Assembly (NCBI GenBank): GCA_020697295.1
Contig: JAJFBF010000010.1
Location: 78,182 to 142,181 of the forward strand
DNA: 64,000 bases
Direction of reading: 5' to 3'
Origin: Moraxellaceae bacterium
GTDB lineage: Bacteria; Pseudomonadota; Gammaproteobacteria; Pseudomonadales; Moraxellaceae
Both the position numbers and the translations under genes were made by a program. The notes under the pieces are model-generated. The model worked only from the letters and a program-made list of their open reading frames with translations. It was not told where the DNA came from and did no database searches. Positions 8,397 through 17,180 of this stretch are shown piece after piece (the stretch's first letter is position 1; each line of letters opens with the position of its first letter).

Positions 8397-8672
8397 ATGA
8401 AGAAGTGGCAGTGTGTGGTGTGCGGTTTCATCTATGACGAAGCCGTGGGTATGCCCTGGGACGGAATTCCGGCCGCCTGTCCGGGCATCGCCTTCCCGTC
8501 GTCGGCCGGGTGCTGGCGGCAAGCCCCTACAGGCCTGCTCTTGCGCAGGCCTGTTTTTTGTCCGCTCCCACCCACTGCCTGTTGCCGGCAACGGCACCCT
8601 GGTTTCGGAGGGCTGCAAGCCAGTGCCAGCGGCGTGGCCCCCTTTCCGGCTTTTAGCCAACTGAAGCCCTGA
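8397..8672 (+). pseudogene. Truncated rubredoxin gene remnant
   Basis: The frame opens with a good rubredoxin N-terminus: MKKWQCVVCGFIYDEAVG, with the first CxxC iron ligand pair, and a ribosome-binding site GAGGGTGAT just before the ATG. After about residue 26 the similarity stops. The expected W-E-D loop and second CPxCG pair are absent in all three + frames, and the open frame simply runs through a strong terminator at 8529-8559. A 91-residue product could be made but could not hold the Fe(Cys)4 centre. It sits exactly where Pseudomonas has rubredoxin, next to rubredoxin reductase. Assembly error is possible but a simple frameshift does not explain it. Confidence 0.7.
8529..8559 (+). terminator. 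Rho-independent terminator inside the rubredoxin remnant
   Basis: A perfect 10-bp stem (ACAGGCCTGC / GCAGGCCTGT, 6-base loop) is followed by TTTTT. It would end the rubredoxin transcript about 130 bp after its start codon, without a stop codon having been met. Confidence 0.85.
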
Positions 8673-8767
8673 CTGTTGTCCGGCAGCCGCCACCGGCACC
8701 GGCGCGCAGGCTGGATAGAATGCATCGCCCCGCCGCAGGCGGGAAAGTCGCCATGGAGAAAATGCGC

Positions 8768-9922
8768 ATGAATACGCTGGTCATCGTCGGCACCGGTCTT
8801 GCCGGTTACAACCTCGCCAAGGAATTCCGCAAGCTCGACGCCGAGCGTCCGCTCCTTATCATCACCCAGGACGATGGACGCAATTACTCCAAGCCCATGC
8901 TCTCGACCGGCTTTACCAAGGGCAAGGCCGCCGACGAGCTGGCGATGAACTCCGTGGAGCAGATGCGCGAGCAACTCAAGGCCGACATTCGCACCGGCGT
9001 GGCGGTCAATGCCATCGACCGGGTCGCCAGGACCCTGCAGGTGGAAGGTGAGATCATCCCCTATGGCGACCTCGTGCTGGCCCTGGGCGCCGACGTTTTT
9101 CGACCCGCCCTGGGCGGCGACGCTGGCGATCGCGTGTATTCCATCAACGACCTGCAGGATTACGCCCGCTTCCGTGAAGTCATGGCCGACAAGAAAAAAG
9201 TCGTCATCATCGGCGGCGGCCTTATCGGCTGCGAGTTCGCCAATGATCTCTCCAATGGCGGCATCAGTGTGGACGTTGTGGAGCCGGTCGGGCGTGTGCT
9301 GCCGGCGCTGCTGCCCGAGCGTGCCTCCGAAGCCGTGGCCAACGGCCTGGCCTCGCTGGGCGTGAAGCTGCACTTTGGCCATAGCGTGAAAGGCGTGTGG
9401 CAGGACGGCGACGGCGTGTCGGTCGAGCTCAGCAACGGCGAACGCATTGCCGGTGACGTGGTGCTCTCCGCCATCGGCCTGCGTCCGCGAACCCAGCTTG
9501 CTCTTGTGGCCGGCCTCAAGGCCGAGCGTGGCATCGTGGTGGACCGTTTTCTGCGCACCTCCGATGCCAACATCTATGCCATCGGCGATGCCGCCGAAGT
9601 CGAAGGCAAGGTGCTGCTCTATGTTCTGCCGCTGATGGCCGCCGCGCGCGCACTGGCCAAGACCCTGGCCGGCCAGCCGACGGCGGTGATGTACCCCGCG
9701 ATGCCGGTGCAGGTGAAGACGCCGGTATGTCCGGTGGTCGTGTCGCCGGTGCTGCCGGGTACGCCAGGCGCCTGGGAAGTCGAGGCGGAAGGCAATGACG
9801 TGAAAGCGGTATTCAAGAGCCCTGACGGCCAGACGCTGGGCTTTGCCCTTACTGGCGCGTATGCCGGCAGCAGTGCCATCAAGATGGAGCTGACGCGACT
9901 GTTGCCGCCGATCCTGGCCTGA
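8768..9922 (+). CDS. Rubredoxin--NAD(P)+ reductase (FAD-dependent)
   Basis: This 384-residue pyridine nucleotide-disulfide oxidoreductase-family flavoprotein passes electrons from NAD(P)H to rubredoxin, which feeds alkane hydroxylase or oxygen-detoxifying systems. It has an N-terminal FAD Rossmann motif (VIVGTGLAGYN), the signature YSKPMLSTGF typical of rubredoxin reductases, an NAD-binding motif VVIIGGGLIGCEFA, and the second FAD motif IYAIGDAAE. The start at 8768 has GGAG 9 bases upstream; in-frame ATGs at 8753 and 8762 are alternatives. A -10-like TAGAAT lies at 8716-8721. Its natural partner next door is broken, so it must use a rubredoxin coded elsewhere or another acceptor. Confidence 0.92.
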   Translation: MNTLVIVGTGLAGYNLAKEFRKLDAERPLLIITQDDGRNYSKPMLSTGFTKGKAADELAMNSVEQMREQLKADIRTGVAVNAIDRVARTLQVEGEIIPYGDLVLALGADVFRPALGGDAGDRVYSINDLQDYARFREVMADKKKVVIIGGGLIGCEFANDLSNGGISVDVVEPVGRVLPALLPERASEAVANGLASLGVKLHFGHSVKGVWQDGDGVSVELSNGERIAGDVVLSAIGLRPRTQLALVAGLKAERGIVVDRFLRTSDANIYAIGDAAEVEGKVLLYVLPLMAAARALAKTLAGQPTAVMYPAMPVQVKTPVCPVVVSPVLPGTPGAWEVEAEGNDVKAVFKSPDGQTLGFALTGAYAGSSAIKMELTRLLPPILA

Positions 9923-9951
9923 GGCTTGTCGTGATCCAGTGTCCGTTGAAT

Positions 9952-9980
9952 AAAAAGCCCGCGTAATGCGGGCTTTTTAT
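9952..9980. terminator. Bidirectional Rho-independent terminator
   Basis: AAAAAGCCCGC and GCGGGCTTTTT flank a GTAAT loop, just after the rubredoxin reductase stop. Confidence 0.9.
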
Positions 9981-10034
9981 TGAGTACGAGAACTCATCCT
10001 CCACTAGTGGGCAGCCGCCCATTACAGCTAGTGT

Positions 10035-10104
10035 CCCGGCTCCCGGCTCCCGGCTCCCGGCTCCCGGCTCCCGGCTCCCGGCTCCCGGCTCCCGGCTCCC
10101 GACT
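10035..10104. repeat. Heptanucleotide tandem repeat (CCCGGCT)n
   Basis: Nine perfect head-to-tail copies of CCCGGCT (10035-10097) are followed by one changed copy CCCGACT (10098-10104). The unit is 7 bp and lies in non-coding DNA between two convergent genes. It is then followed by two copies of AACTGCC. Such short repeats are expected to vary in copy number by slipped replication. Confidence 0.95.
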
Positions 10105-10176
10105 GCAACTGCCAACTGCCAATCTTCCAATAGCCGAGCGCCAGGACATGCACGCGGCCAGGCAGTGTAGGAATGA

Positions 10177-12612
10177 TCAGGCCGCCACAAAGCGGCGCGC
10201 GGCAGTCGTGCGTTCGCCCGACAGCTCCTCGTTGGAGAAGTCGTCGACGGCAATCACTTCGCGCACCGCAATGGCCGCCTCGCGCAGCAATTGCGCTTCC
10301 GCCGCAGTCAGGATGCCGGCCTTGAGGCCCGCCTCCGGCGTGGTATCGGTGAGATGGCCGGCCGTCACGGCCTCCTTGAGACGACGGGTCAGCGGGTGGC
10401 TTTCCGACACCAGTCGGAAGGCGTGCTCCAGTGCGCCGGTGGCGTCGTGCCGGTTGCGGCTCATGAAAAGCCCGGCGCTGAGACGCTCCAGCGTGTCGGA
10501 GGGCCGCTGCAGCAAGCGCGCGACCGCGTGGCCCTGCCGATCGGAAGGCGCATGCCGTTGCCGGCCGAGCGGGAAAAGGAAGACTCGCAGCAGAATCCCT
10601 ACCGGCTGCGACGGGAAGTTGAGCAGGATCTCGAACAGGCGCGACTCGATGATGTGCGTGGAATGGGCCAGGCAGTAATCCACCAGTACGCGATCGTCGG
10701 CGGGACGGCCCTCGTCTTCCCAGCGCTTCAGTACGGCGCTGGCGAGATAAAGCTCCGTGAGCGCATCGGCAAAGCGTCCCGAGAGTTTCTCGCGCCGCTT
10801 GAGCTCGCCGCCGAGCAAGCCGAGGGCGGCATCCGCGGTGAACGCAAAGGCGGCCGAGAGCCGTGCGAGCTGGCGGAACCAGTAGGCGGTGGGCGTTTGC
10901 GGCGCGCGCGCAAAGGCCGAGTAGGTGAGGGAATGGGCAAAGGCGCGCAGACCGTTGCTCGTGAGGTCGCGCATATGCGCGGTGAAGACCTCGTCAAAGG
11001 CTTCCTCGGCATGATGGCGATCCTTGAGGCCGATGATCTCGATCTCGCGCAGCAGGTGCGGATGGCAGCGCATGGCGCCCTGGCCAAAGATGATGAGCGA
11101 GCGCGTGAGGATATTGGCGCCCTCGACGGTGATGCCGACCGGCACCGCCTGGTAGATGGGCGACAGATAATTGCGCGGGCCTTCGCAGATGCCCTTGCCG
11201 GCATGCAGGTCCATGGCGTCGTTGACCGCCTCGCGCATACGCTCGGTGCAGGCATATTTCATCATCGCGGAAATCACCGAGGGCTGCTCGCCGAGGTCGA
11301 GCCCGATACAGGTGAGGCGTCTCGCCGCCTCGAGCGTGTAGGCGTGCCCGGCCAGGCGCGCGACGACTTCCTCCACCCCTTCCAGCTTGGCGATGGGCAC
11401 GTTGAACTGCTGGCGGATGGCGGTGTATTCGGCGCTGACGCGCGCCATCATCTTGGCGGCGGTGGTGCCCATGGCGGGCAGCGAGATGCCGCGGCCGGCG
11501 GCGAGGGCGTTCATCAGCATGGACCAGCCATGGCCGGCCTGGGCGCGGCCGCCGATGATCCAGCTCAGGGGAATGAAGACGTCGCGGCCCCGCGTCGGCC
11601 CGTTCATGAAGGCCTGGTTGGCGGGCGAATGCCGGCGGCCGATCTCGACGCCCGGATGCGAGGACGGAATCAGCGCGAGGGTGATGCCGATGTCGTCGGC
11701 ACTGCCAAGGAGGTGGTCGGGGTCGTGCAGGCGGAAGGCAAGGCCGATCACTGTCGCCACCGGTGCCAGGGTGATGTAGCGCTTGTTCCACGACAGGCGG
11801 ACGCCGAGGACTTCCTGGCCTTCGTGCAGGCCGCGGCAGACATGGCCGGTGTCGGGGAGGGCACTGGCGTCGGAGCCGGCCTCGGGCCCGGTCAGGGCAA
11901 AGCAGGGGATGTCCTCGCCGCGGGCCAGGCGCGGCAGGTAGTGCCGGCGCTGCTCGTCGGTGCCGTAGTGCAGCAGCAGCTCCGCCGGACCCAGGGAGTT
12001 GGGCACCATGACCGTGATGGCGGCGGACACCGAGCGCGAGCCGATCTTGCTGACGATGGCCGAGTGCGCCTGGGCCGAAAACCCCTGGCCGCCATATTCG
12101 CGCGGGATGATGAGGCCGAAGAAGCCCTGCTCGCGCATGAACTGCCACACCGATGGCGGCAGGTCGCGGCGCTCGTGGGTGATTTCCCAGTCATCGAGCA
12201 TGGCGCACAGCGCCTCGGTGGGGCCGTTGAGGAAGGCCTGCTCGTCCAGGCTGAGGCGGGGCCGGGGCAGGGCTAGCAGTTTTTGCCACTGCGGGTGGCC
12301 GCTGAAGAGGTCGGCATCCCACCAGGTGGTGCCGGCGGCCAGGGCCTCGCGCTCGGTGTCGGAGATGGGCGGCAGCAGGCGCTGCACCAGCTTCATGACC
12401 GGCAGCGTGATGACAATCAGGCGCAGCGGCTTGAGGCTCCAGGTGAGCAGCAGCAGCCAGGGCAGCCACAGCAGGGGCGAAGCCGGCCGGTCCTGCTGCC
12501 AGAGCAGGAGCATGAAGAGGCCGAGGGTGAGGGTGGCGACGAGTCCCGCGCGGGGACTGTGGAACATGAGTACGGCAGTGGCGAGGATGAGGCCGAGGGT
12601 CAAGAGACTCAT
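10177..12612 (-). CDS. fadE: Acyl-CoA dehydrogenase FadE
   Basis: FadE performs the first oxidation of fatty-acid beta-oxidation, making trans-2-enoyl-CoA. At 811 residues it matches the long FadE class of E. coli (about 814), not the usual 380-residue enzymes. There are two or three N-terminal membrane segments (about 1-40 and 45-75), a dehydrogenase core with ALTGPEAGSDAS (about residue 240) and the FAD/substrate-binding middle domain, and a long C-terminal domain typical of FadE. It is convergent with rubredoxin reductase and followed by the heptanucleotide repeat. Together with the AlkK-like ligase it supports fatty-acid use. Confidence 0.95.
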   Translation of the reverse strand: MSLLTLGLILATAVLMFHSPRAGLVATLTLGLFMLLLWQQDRPASPLLWLPWLLLLTWSLKPLRLIVITLPVMKLVQRLLPPISDTEREALAAGTTWWDADLFSGHPQWQKLLALPRPRLSLDEQAFLNGPTEALCAMLDDWEITHERRDLPPSVWQFMREQGFFGLIIPREYGGQGFSAQAHSAIVSKIGSRSVSAAITVMVPNSLGPAELLLHYGTDEQRRHYLPRLARGEDIPCFALTGPEAGSDASALPDTGHVCRGLHEGQEVLGVRLSWNKRYITLAPVATVIGLAFRLHDPDHLLGSADDIGITLALIPSSHPGVEIGRRHSPANQAFMNGPTRGRDVFIPLSWIIGGRAQAGHGWSMLMNALAAGRGISLPAMGTTAAKMMARVSAEYTAIRQQFNVPIAKLEGVEEVVARLAGHAYTLEAARRLTCIGLDLGEQPSVISAMMKYACTERMREAVNDAMDLHAGKGICEGPRNYLSPIYQAVPVGITVEGANILTRSLIIFGQGAMRCHPHLLREIEIIGLKDRHHAEEAFDEVFTAHMRDLTSNGLRAFAHSLTYSAFARAPQTPTAYWFRQLARLSAAFAFTADAALGLLGGELKRREKLSGRFADALTELYLASAVLKRWEDEGRPADDRVLVDYCLAHSTHIIESRLFEILLNFPSQPVGILLRVFLFPLGRQRHAPSDRQGHAVARLLQRPSDTLERLSAGLFMSRNRHDATGALEHAFRLVSESHPLTRRLKEAVTAGHLTDTTPEAGLKAGILTAAEAQLLREAAIAVREVIAVDDFSNEELSGERTTAARRFVAA

Positions 12613-12810
12613 GCGTGACTCCTGTCAGGAAGGGCTCCCGGAAACCGGGCTCCCATTGTGCAAGGGCGGCTGCCCCGGCCTGTCGGGATTGCGCAAAATA
12701 GTGTCGTGGGTGTGTAGGGGAGGGCGGGTGCGCATCGCCCCGGTCGGGACGGCCTTGTCAGCGCCGGCGGGGCATCCTATAAGAGAGGGCTGTCAGCCAG
12801 GGCTTAATGC

Positions 12811-13215
12811 ATGAAGTTCAGAATGCTCCTGTGGTACATGGCGCGGCGCATGGAAATGCTGGCCCGTACCCATCCCGAGTTCATCGCCAAGCTGCATGGA
12901 CGCGATTTCGTCATCCAGATCGCCAGCGCCAGCGGCGCGCATCGCTATTTCCAGGTGCAGCGTAATCGCGTGACCTCGCGCAACACCCTGCATGAAAAGC
13001 CCGACCTCGGCCTGCACTTCGCCAATGACGCCGCCGGCTTCCGCCTGCTCACCAACGGCGACGCCAACAGCTTCATGGCGGCGGTGCAGCAGCAGGAAGT
13101 CACCGTCACCGGCGACTATGCGTTGCTGATGTGGTTCATGGCCATCGGCAAATACCTGCGCCCCGGCCGCCGCCGGCCGCCCAGCGATTCCGGCGCGGCG
13201 CCCACCGCCGGCTGA
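12811..13215 (+). CDS. SCP2-like sterol/lipid-binding domain protein (tentative)
   Basis: The 134-residue protein has one compact domain, with the alternating pattern of an SCP2-like alpha/beta lipid-binding fold: a strand DFVIQIAS, a following strand YFQVQRN, a DLGLHF segment, and a helix-strand end with VTVTGDYALLMWFM. The last 20 residues are Arg/Pro-rich and look disordered. No signal peptide is convincing. It is divergent from fadE, which fits a role with acyl-CoA or lipids, but this is inference from fold pattern and context only. Confidence 0.6.
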   Translation: MKFRMLLWYMARRMEMLARTHPEFIAKLHGRDFVIQIASASGAHRYFQVQRNRVTSRNTLHEKPDLGLHFANDAAGFRLLTNGDANSFMAAVQQQEVTVTGDYALLMWFMAIGKYLRPGRRRPPSDSGAAPTAG

Positions 13216-13231
13216 GTCTTGCCGCCATGGT

Positions 13232-13261
13232 AAAAAGCCCCGCAGTGCGGGGCTTCTTTTA
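13232..13261. terminator. Bidirectional Rho-independent terminator
   Basis: AAAAAGCCCCGC and GCGGGGCTTCTTTT around AGT, between the convergent SCP2-like gene and recG. Confidence 0.9.
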
Positions 13262-13274
13262 TGGGCGCTCGCGC

Positions 13275-15362
13275 TTATACCTGCGCGTAATGCTCGCGCG
13301 CCGCCACCCACCGCGCCAGCAGCGCCTCGGCCGCCTCGGGCTGCTGCACCAGCAGGTCGCGCGCGCAATCCTGCACCGCCGGCAGCAGGGGCGCATCGCG
13401 CAGCAGATCGGCCAGGCGGAACTGGGTGACGCCGGTCTGACGCGTGCCCAGTACTTCACCCGGGCCGCGCAATTCCAGGTCTTTCTCCGCGATGCGAAAG
13501 CCATCGGTGGTGTCGCGCAAGGTGGCCAGGCGGGCACGCCCGAGCTGGCCGAGCGGCGTCTGGTAAAGCAGCACGCAAAAGCTCTGCTGCGCGCCACGTC
13601 CCACGCGTCCGCGCAACTGGTGCAGCTGCGCCAGTCCCAGGCGTTCCGGATTCTCGATCACCATCAGCGTGGCATTGGGCACGTCGACGCCGACTTCGAT
13701 CACGGTGGTGGCCACCAGCAGCTGCAGTTCGCCGTTCTTGAAGGCCTGCATCACCGCACTTTTCTCGCCCGGCCGCTGCCGGCCATGCACGAGTCCGATG
13801 CGCAGCTCCGGCAACGACACCTGAAGCTCGGCATACGTGGCTTCCGCGGCCTGCGCCTGCAATTGCTCCGACTCCTCGATCAGGGTGCACACCCAGTACG
13901 CCTGCTTGCCGGCGAGGCACTGCACGCGGATGCGCTCGACGATCTCGACGCGGCGGTCGTTGGGGATCACCAGGGTCTGTATCGGCGTGCGTCCGGGCGG
14001 CAGCTCATCGATCACGGAGGTATCGAGGTCGCCATAGGCGCTCATCGCCAGCGTGCGCGGAATCGGCGTGGCGGTCATGATGAGCTGGTGTGGCGCCAGG
14101 CCGCCGCCCATGCCTTTTTGCTTGAGCGCGAGGCGCTGGTGCACACCAAAGCGGTGTTGCTCGTCGACAATGACGAGGGCGAGGTTGCGAAAGCGCACCT
14201 CGTCCTGGAACAGCGCATGGGTGCCGATGGCGAGGCCGGCGCTGCCACTGGCGATGGCCTCGTTGGCGGCGCGCCGCGCCTTCACGCCGAGCTTGCCAAG
14301 CAGGGTGACCACCGGCACGCCGAGCGCGTCGAACCAGCGCGTGAAATTCACCGCATGCTGTTCGGCGAGGATTTCCGTGGGCGCCATCAGCGCAACCTGG
14401 TAGCCCGCCTCCAGCGCGTGGCAGGCAGCCAGCGCCGCCACCACGGTCTTGCCGGCGCCCACGTCGCCCTGCACCAGGCGCAACATTGGATGCGGAATAT
14501 GCAGGTCGGCGGCAATCTCGTTGAGCACGCGCTTTTGCGCGCCGGTCAGCGCAAAGCCGAGTTGCGCCAGAAAATTCTGCGCCAGCCTTGTCTTTAGTGG
14601 CAGGGCAACGGCGCGTTGCGCGCGAATCTCGGCGCGGCGTTTTTGCAGGCTGATCTGGTGCGCCACAAGTTCCTCGAACACCAGGCGCTGCTGCGCCGGA
14701 TGCCGGCCCTCCTGCAGCAGCGCGCGGTCGGCGTCCGTGGGTGGCGCATGCACATAGCGCAGCGCGTCCGGCAGTGACCAGCCACCCGCCCGGCGCGAAG
14801 GCAGCCAGTCGGGCAGGCCCTCGCGCTCGAGGCGGGCGAGGGCCAGCGTGACCAGCGCACGGATGCGCGGCTGCGTCACGCCCTCGGTGACTGGATAGAT
14901 CGGCGTCAGTGTGTCCGGCGGCGGTGGCAGGTCCTCCGGCGCCACTTGGTATTCCGGGTGGTACATCTCGAGGCCGCTGGAGCCGGTGCGGGCCTCGCCA
15001 AAGATACGCAGCCGGGTGCCGCGCGGCAGGCCGTCCTTTTGCGTCAGGCGAAAATGATAAAAGCGCAACGTCAGCGCGCCGGTGCCGTCATGCACGCGCA
15101 CGACCAGCGAGCGCCGGCGGCCCATCGCCACATCGGCGAGCTGCACCTCGCCTTCGACCAGCGCGGTCATGCCCTGGCGCAGCGCGCCGATGGGCGTCAC
15201 ATGACTGCGGTCTTCATACTGGCGCGGCAAATGAAACAGCAGATCCTGCACGCTGCGGATGTCGAGCTTGAGGAGCTTGTCCGCAAGTGCCGCGCCCACG
15301 CCCTTGAGCGAGGTCACCGGCATGCGCGCAAGATTGTCGGGAGCGGCAACGGCAACCACCAT
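13275..15362 (-). CDS. recG: ATP-dependent DNA helicase RecG
   Basis: RecG remodels stalled replication forks and branched DNA. The 695-residue length matches E. coli RecG (693). An N-terminal wedge/OB domain (about 60-150) comes first. The two helicase domains follow, with Walker A GDVGAGKTVVAA, a DEQH box in VDEQHRFGV, the MTATPIPRTLA motif III, and motif VI in QLRGRVGRG. The chosen ATG at 15362 begins one base after the oxyR stop (TGA-C-ATG), so recG is probably translated by coupling to oxyR. The frame is open further upstream only because it overlaps oxyR. Confidence 0.96.
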   Translation of the reverse strand: MVVAVAAPDNLARMPVTSLKGVGAALADKLLKLDIRSVQDLLFHLPRQYEDRSHVTPIGALRQGMTALVEGEVQLADVAMGRRRSLVVRVHDGTGALTLRFYHFRLTQKDGLPRGTRLRIFGEARTGSSGLEMYHPEYQVAPEDLPPPPDTLTPIYPVTEGVTQPRIRALVTLALARLEREGLPDWLPSRRAGGWSLPDALRYVHAPPTDADRALLQEGRHPAQQRLVFEELVAHQISLQKRRAEIRAQRAVALPLKTRLAQNFLAQLGFALTGAQKRVLNEIAADLHIPHPMLRLVQGDVGAGKTVVAALAACHALEAGYQVALMAPTEILAEQHAVNFTRWFDALGVPVVTLLGKLGVKARRAANEAIASGSAGLAIGTHALFQDEVRFRNLALVIVDEQHRFGVHQRLALKQKGMGGGLAPHQLIMTATPIPRTLAMSAYGDLDTSVIDELPPGRTPIQTLVIPNDRRVEIVERIRVQCLAGKQAYWVCTLIEESEQLQAQAAEATYAELQVSLPELRIGLVHGRQRPGEKSAVMQAFKNGELQLLVATTVIEVGVDVPNATLMVIENPERLGLAQLHQLRGRVGRGAQQSFCVLLYQTPLGQLGRARLATLRDTTDGFRIAEKDLELRGPGEVLGTRQTGVTQFRLADLLRDAPLLPAVQDCARDLLVQQPEAAEALLARWVAAREHYAQV

Positions 15363-15363
15363 G

Positions 15364-16266
15364 TCAGGGCGCCCGCGTGCCGGGCAGATGCAGTCCGTGC
15401 AGGCCCTCGAGCAGGGCCTTGATGGCCTGCGGCCGCGGGAAGCGGCGACGCCAGGCGAGCACCACCTCGCGCGAGGGTGCGGGCGTGACCGGAACGGCAA
15501 CGACATCGCCGCCCTCAGTGAGCGTGGCGACCGAACTGGCCGGGATCAGCGTAAGCCCGAGGCCGGAGGCCACCATGTGCCGCAGCGTGGAGAGCGAGCT
15601 CGAGGCGCCCAGGGTCTTGCTGGCGGTGCCGGCCAGGTGCGGACAGGTTTCGAGCACCTGGTCGCGGAAGCAGTGGCCTTCGCCCAGCAACAGCATCTCA
15701 CCGGCCTCGAGTTCAGCGCTCGGAATCGACGGGCGTCGGCGCCAGGCATGCTCCTCCGGCAGCAGCAGCAGGAAGTCTTCACGGTAGAGCGGCTCGACAT
15801 GGGTCTCGGGCGCCGGGAAGGGCTGCGCCACCACGATGGCATCGAGCTCGCCGGCCGCGAGCTTGTCGGCCAGCACATGCGTGTAGTTTTCTTCGAGGTA
15901 GAGCATGAGGCCGCTGCCGCCGGCCTTGACCGCGCGCACCAGGGGCGGGAAGAGGTCGGGCGCGATGGTGAAGATGGCGCCCAGGCGCAGCGGATCGGCA
16001 AACTGGTTGCGGGCGGCACGGGCGGCCCCGTTCAGTACATCCATTTCTTCCAGCACGCGCTGTGCCTGACGGATAATGGCCTCGCCGCCCGGGGTCACCA
16101 GCACTTCATGCCGGTGACGCTCGAAAAGGGCAAGGCCGAGCTCGTCCTCGACCTTCTTGATGGCGATACTGAGCGTCGGCTGCGAGACATGGCAGCGCTC
16201 CGCGGCGCGGCCAAAATGGCGTTCGCGGGCGAGGGCCACGAGGTAGCGGAGGTCGGTGAGCGTCAT
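15364..16266 (-). CDS. oxyR: Peroxide-sensing LysR-type regulator OxyR
   Basis: OxyR senses hydrogen peroxide by forming a disulfide and then activates catalase and peroxidase genes. The 300-residue protein has an N-terminal winged helix (RYLVALARERHFGRAA, then VSQPTLS) and the substrate-type domain. The redox pair is present in GHCFRDQVLETC, matching Cys199 and Cys208 of E. coli OxyR. It precedes recG as in Pseudomonas, where oxyR-recG is an operon. The start at 16266 gives the standard MTLTDLRY N-terminus. Confidence 0.96.
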   Translation of the reverse strand: MTLTDLRYLVALARERHFGRAAERCHVSQPTLSIAIKKVEDELGLALFERHRHEVLVTPGGEAIIRQAQRVLEEMDVLNGAARAARNQFADPLRLGAIFTIAPDLFPPLVRAVKAGGSGLMLYLEENYTHVLADKLAAGELDAIVVAQPFPAPETHVEPLYREDFLLLLPEEHAWRRRPSIPSAELEAGEMLLLGEGHCFRDQVLETCPHLAGTASKTLGASSSLSTLRHMVASGLGLTLIPASSVATLTEGGDVVAVPVTPAPSREVVLAWRRRFPRPQAIKALLEGLHGLHLPGTRAP

Positions 16267-16317
16267 GTCGGCACCCGTCAAAAACTGATTGAAGCACGCT
16301 ATCGGAATTGGGGAAGT

Positions 16318-17163
16318 ATGGCAAAAGTCCTGATTGTTGGCTGCGGTGACGTGGGCAGCCGCCTGGCCGTGGCGCTGGCCTCGGCCGGGCACGAGGTTTT
16401 CGGCCTGCGCCGCTCGGCGTTCTCCTTGCCGGGCGTGCACGCCCTGGCCGGGGATGTGAGTGATGCGGGCTCGCTGCGCCTGCCCACCGGCCTCGAGTAT
16501 GTCTTTGTGTTGCTGGCGCCGGGCGAGAGTGGCGAGGCCGCTTACCGGCGCGTGTATTACGAGGGCACGCGCAATGTCCTGGCGGCGCTGGCGGGGCAAT
16601 CGTTGCGTCGCCTGTTCTGGATTTCCTCCAGTGGCGTTTACGGGCAGGACGACGGCAGCCTCGTCGATGAGGATGCGCCGGCCGAGCCGGTCAGTGCCAC
16701 CTCACGGGTGTTGCTGGAGAGCGAAGGCCTGGCGCGTGCCAGCGCCTGGCCGGCGACCATCGTGCGCCTGTCCGGCATCTACGGCAGCGGTCGTCTGCGT
16801 CTGGTCAACTGGATACAGGCGGGACGTCCGGTGCAGGCGACGCCGGTGCAGTGGACCAACCGTATCCACGCAGACGATGCGGCCGCGCTGCTGGCCTTCC
16901 TGCTGGCGCAGGATGCTGTGGGCGTCGCGCTCGCTGACACCTATATCGGCAGCGATGACGAACCCGCGCCCCAGCATGAAGTGCTGGACTGGCTGGCGGA
17001 TCAACTGGGCTTGCCGCCGGTGCCACATGAACACCGGCCGGGCGTGGCGCAGAACAAGCGGCTCAGCAATGCACGCTTGCGCGCGCTCGGCTTTCGCTTT
17101 GCGTATCCCGATTACCGCAGTGGCTATGCCGAGGTGTTGCGCAGCACGCACGCGCCCTCGTGA
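16318..17163 (+). CDS. NAD-dependent epimerase/dehydratase family protein (YeeZ-like)
   Basis: The 281-residue protein is a short-chain-type Rossmann enzyme: N-terminal VLIVGCGDVGSRLA nucleotide motif, an SSSGVYG segment carrying the serine and tyrosine region, and VRLSGIYGSGR. The usual YxxxK is not obvious at its normal place, where the sequence reads SRVLLESE. It resembles the YeeZ group of extended SDR-like proteins. GGGGAAG precedes the ATG. It starts 51 bp from oxyR on the opposite strand, so the two promoters overlap. The substrate is unknown. Confidence 0.8.
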   Translation: MAKVLIVGCGDVGSRLAVALASAGHEVFGLRRSAFSLPGVHALAGDVSDAGSLRLPTGLEYVFVLLAPGESGEAAYRRVYYEGTRNVLAALAGQSLRRLFWISSSGVYGQDDGSLVDEDAPAEPVSATSRVLLESEGLARASAWPATIVRLSGIYGSGRLRLVNWIQAGRPVQATPVQWTNRIHADDAAALLAFLLAQDAVGVALADTYIGSDDEPAPQHEVLDWLADQLGLPPVPHEHRPGVAQNKRLSNARLRALGFRFAYPDYRSGYAEVLRSTHAPS

Positions 17164-17180
17164 AAGGGCCAGCGACGGAT

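Noticed and set aside
10291..12276. 661-codon + strand frame opposite fadE
   Set aside because: Antisense shadow of FadE with Gly/Ala/Arg-rich low-information sequence and no ribosome-binding site.
16288..16302. OxyR-binding-like ATTG-N7-CTAT between oxyR and the epimerase gene
   Set aside because: Only one of the two tandem half-sites needed for OxyR binding is recognisable, and one base differs. It may be real autoregulation but is too weak to annotate.
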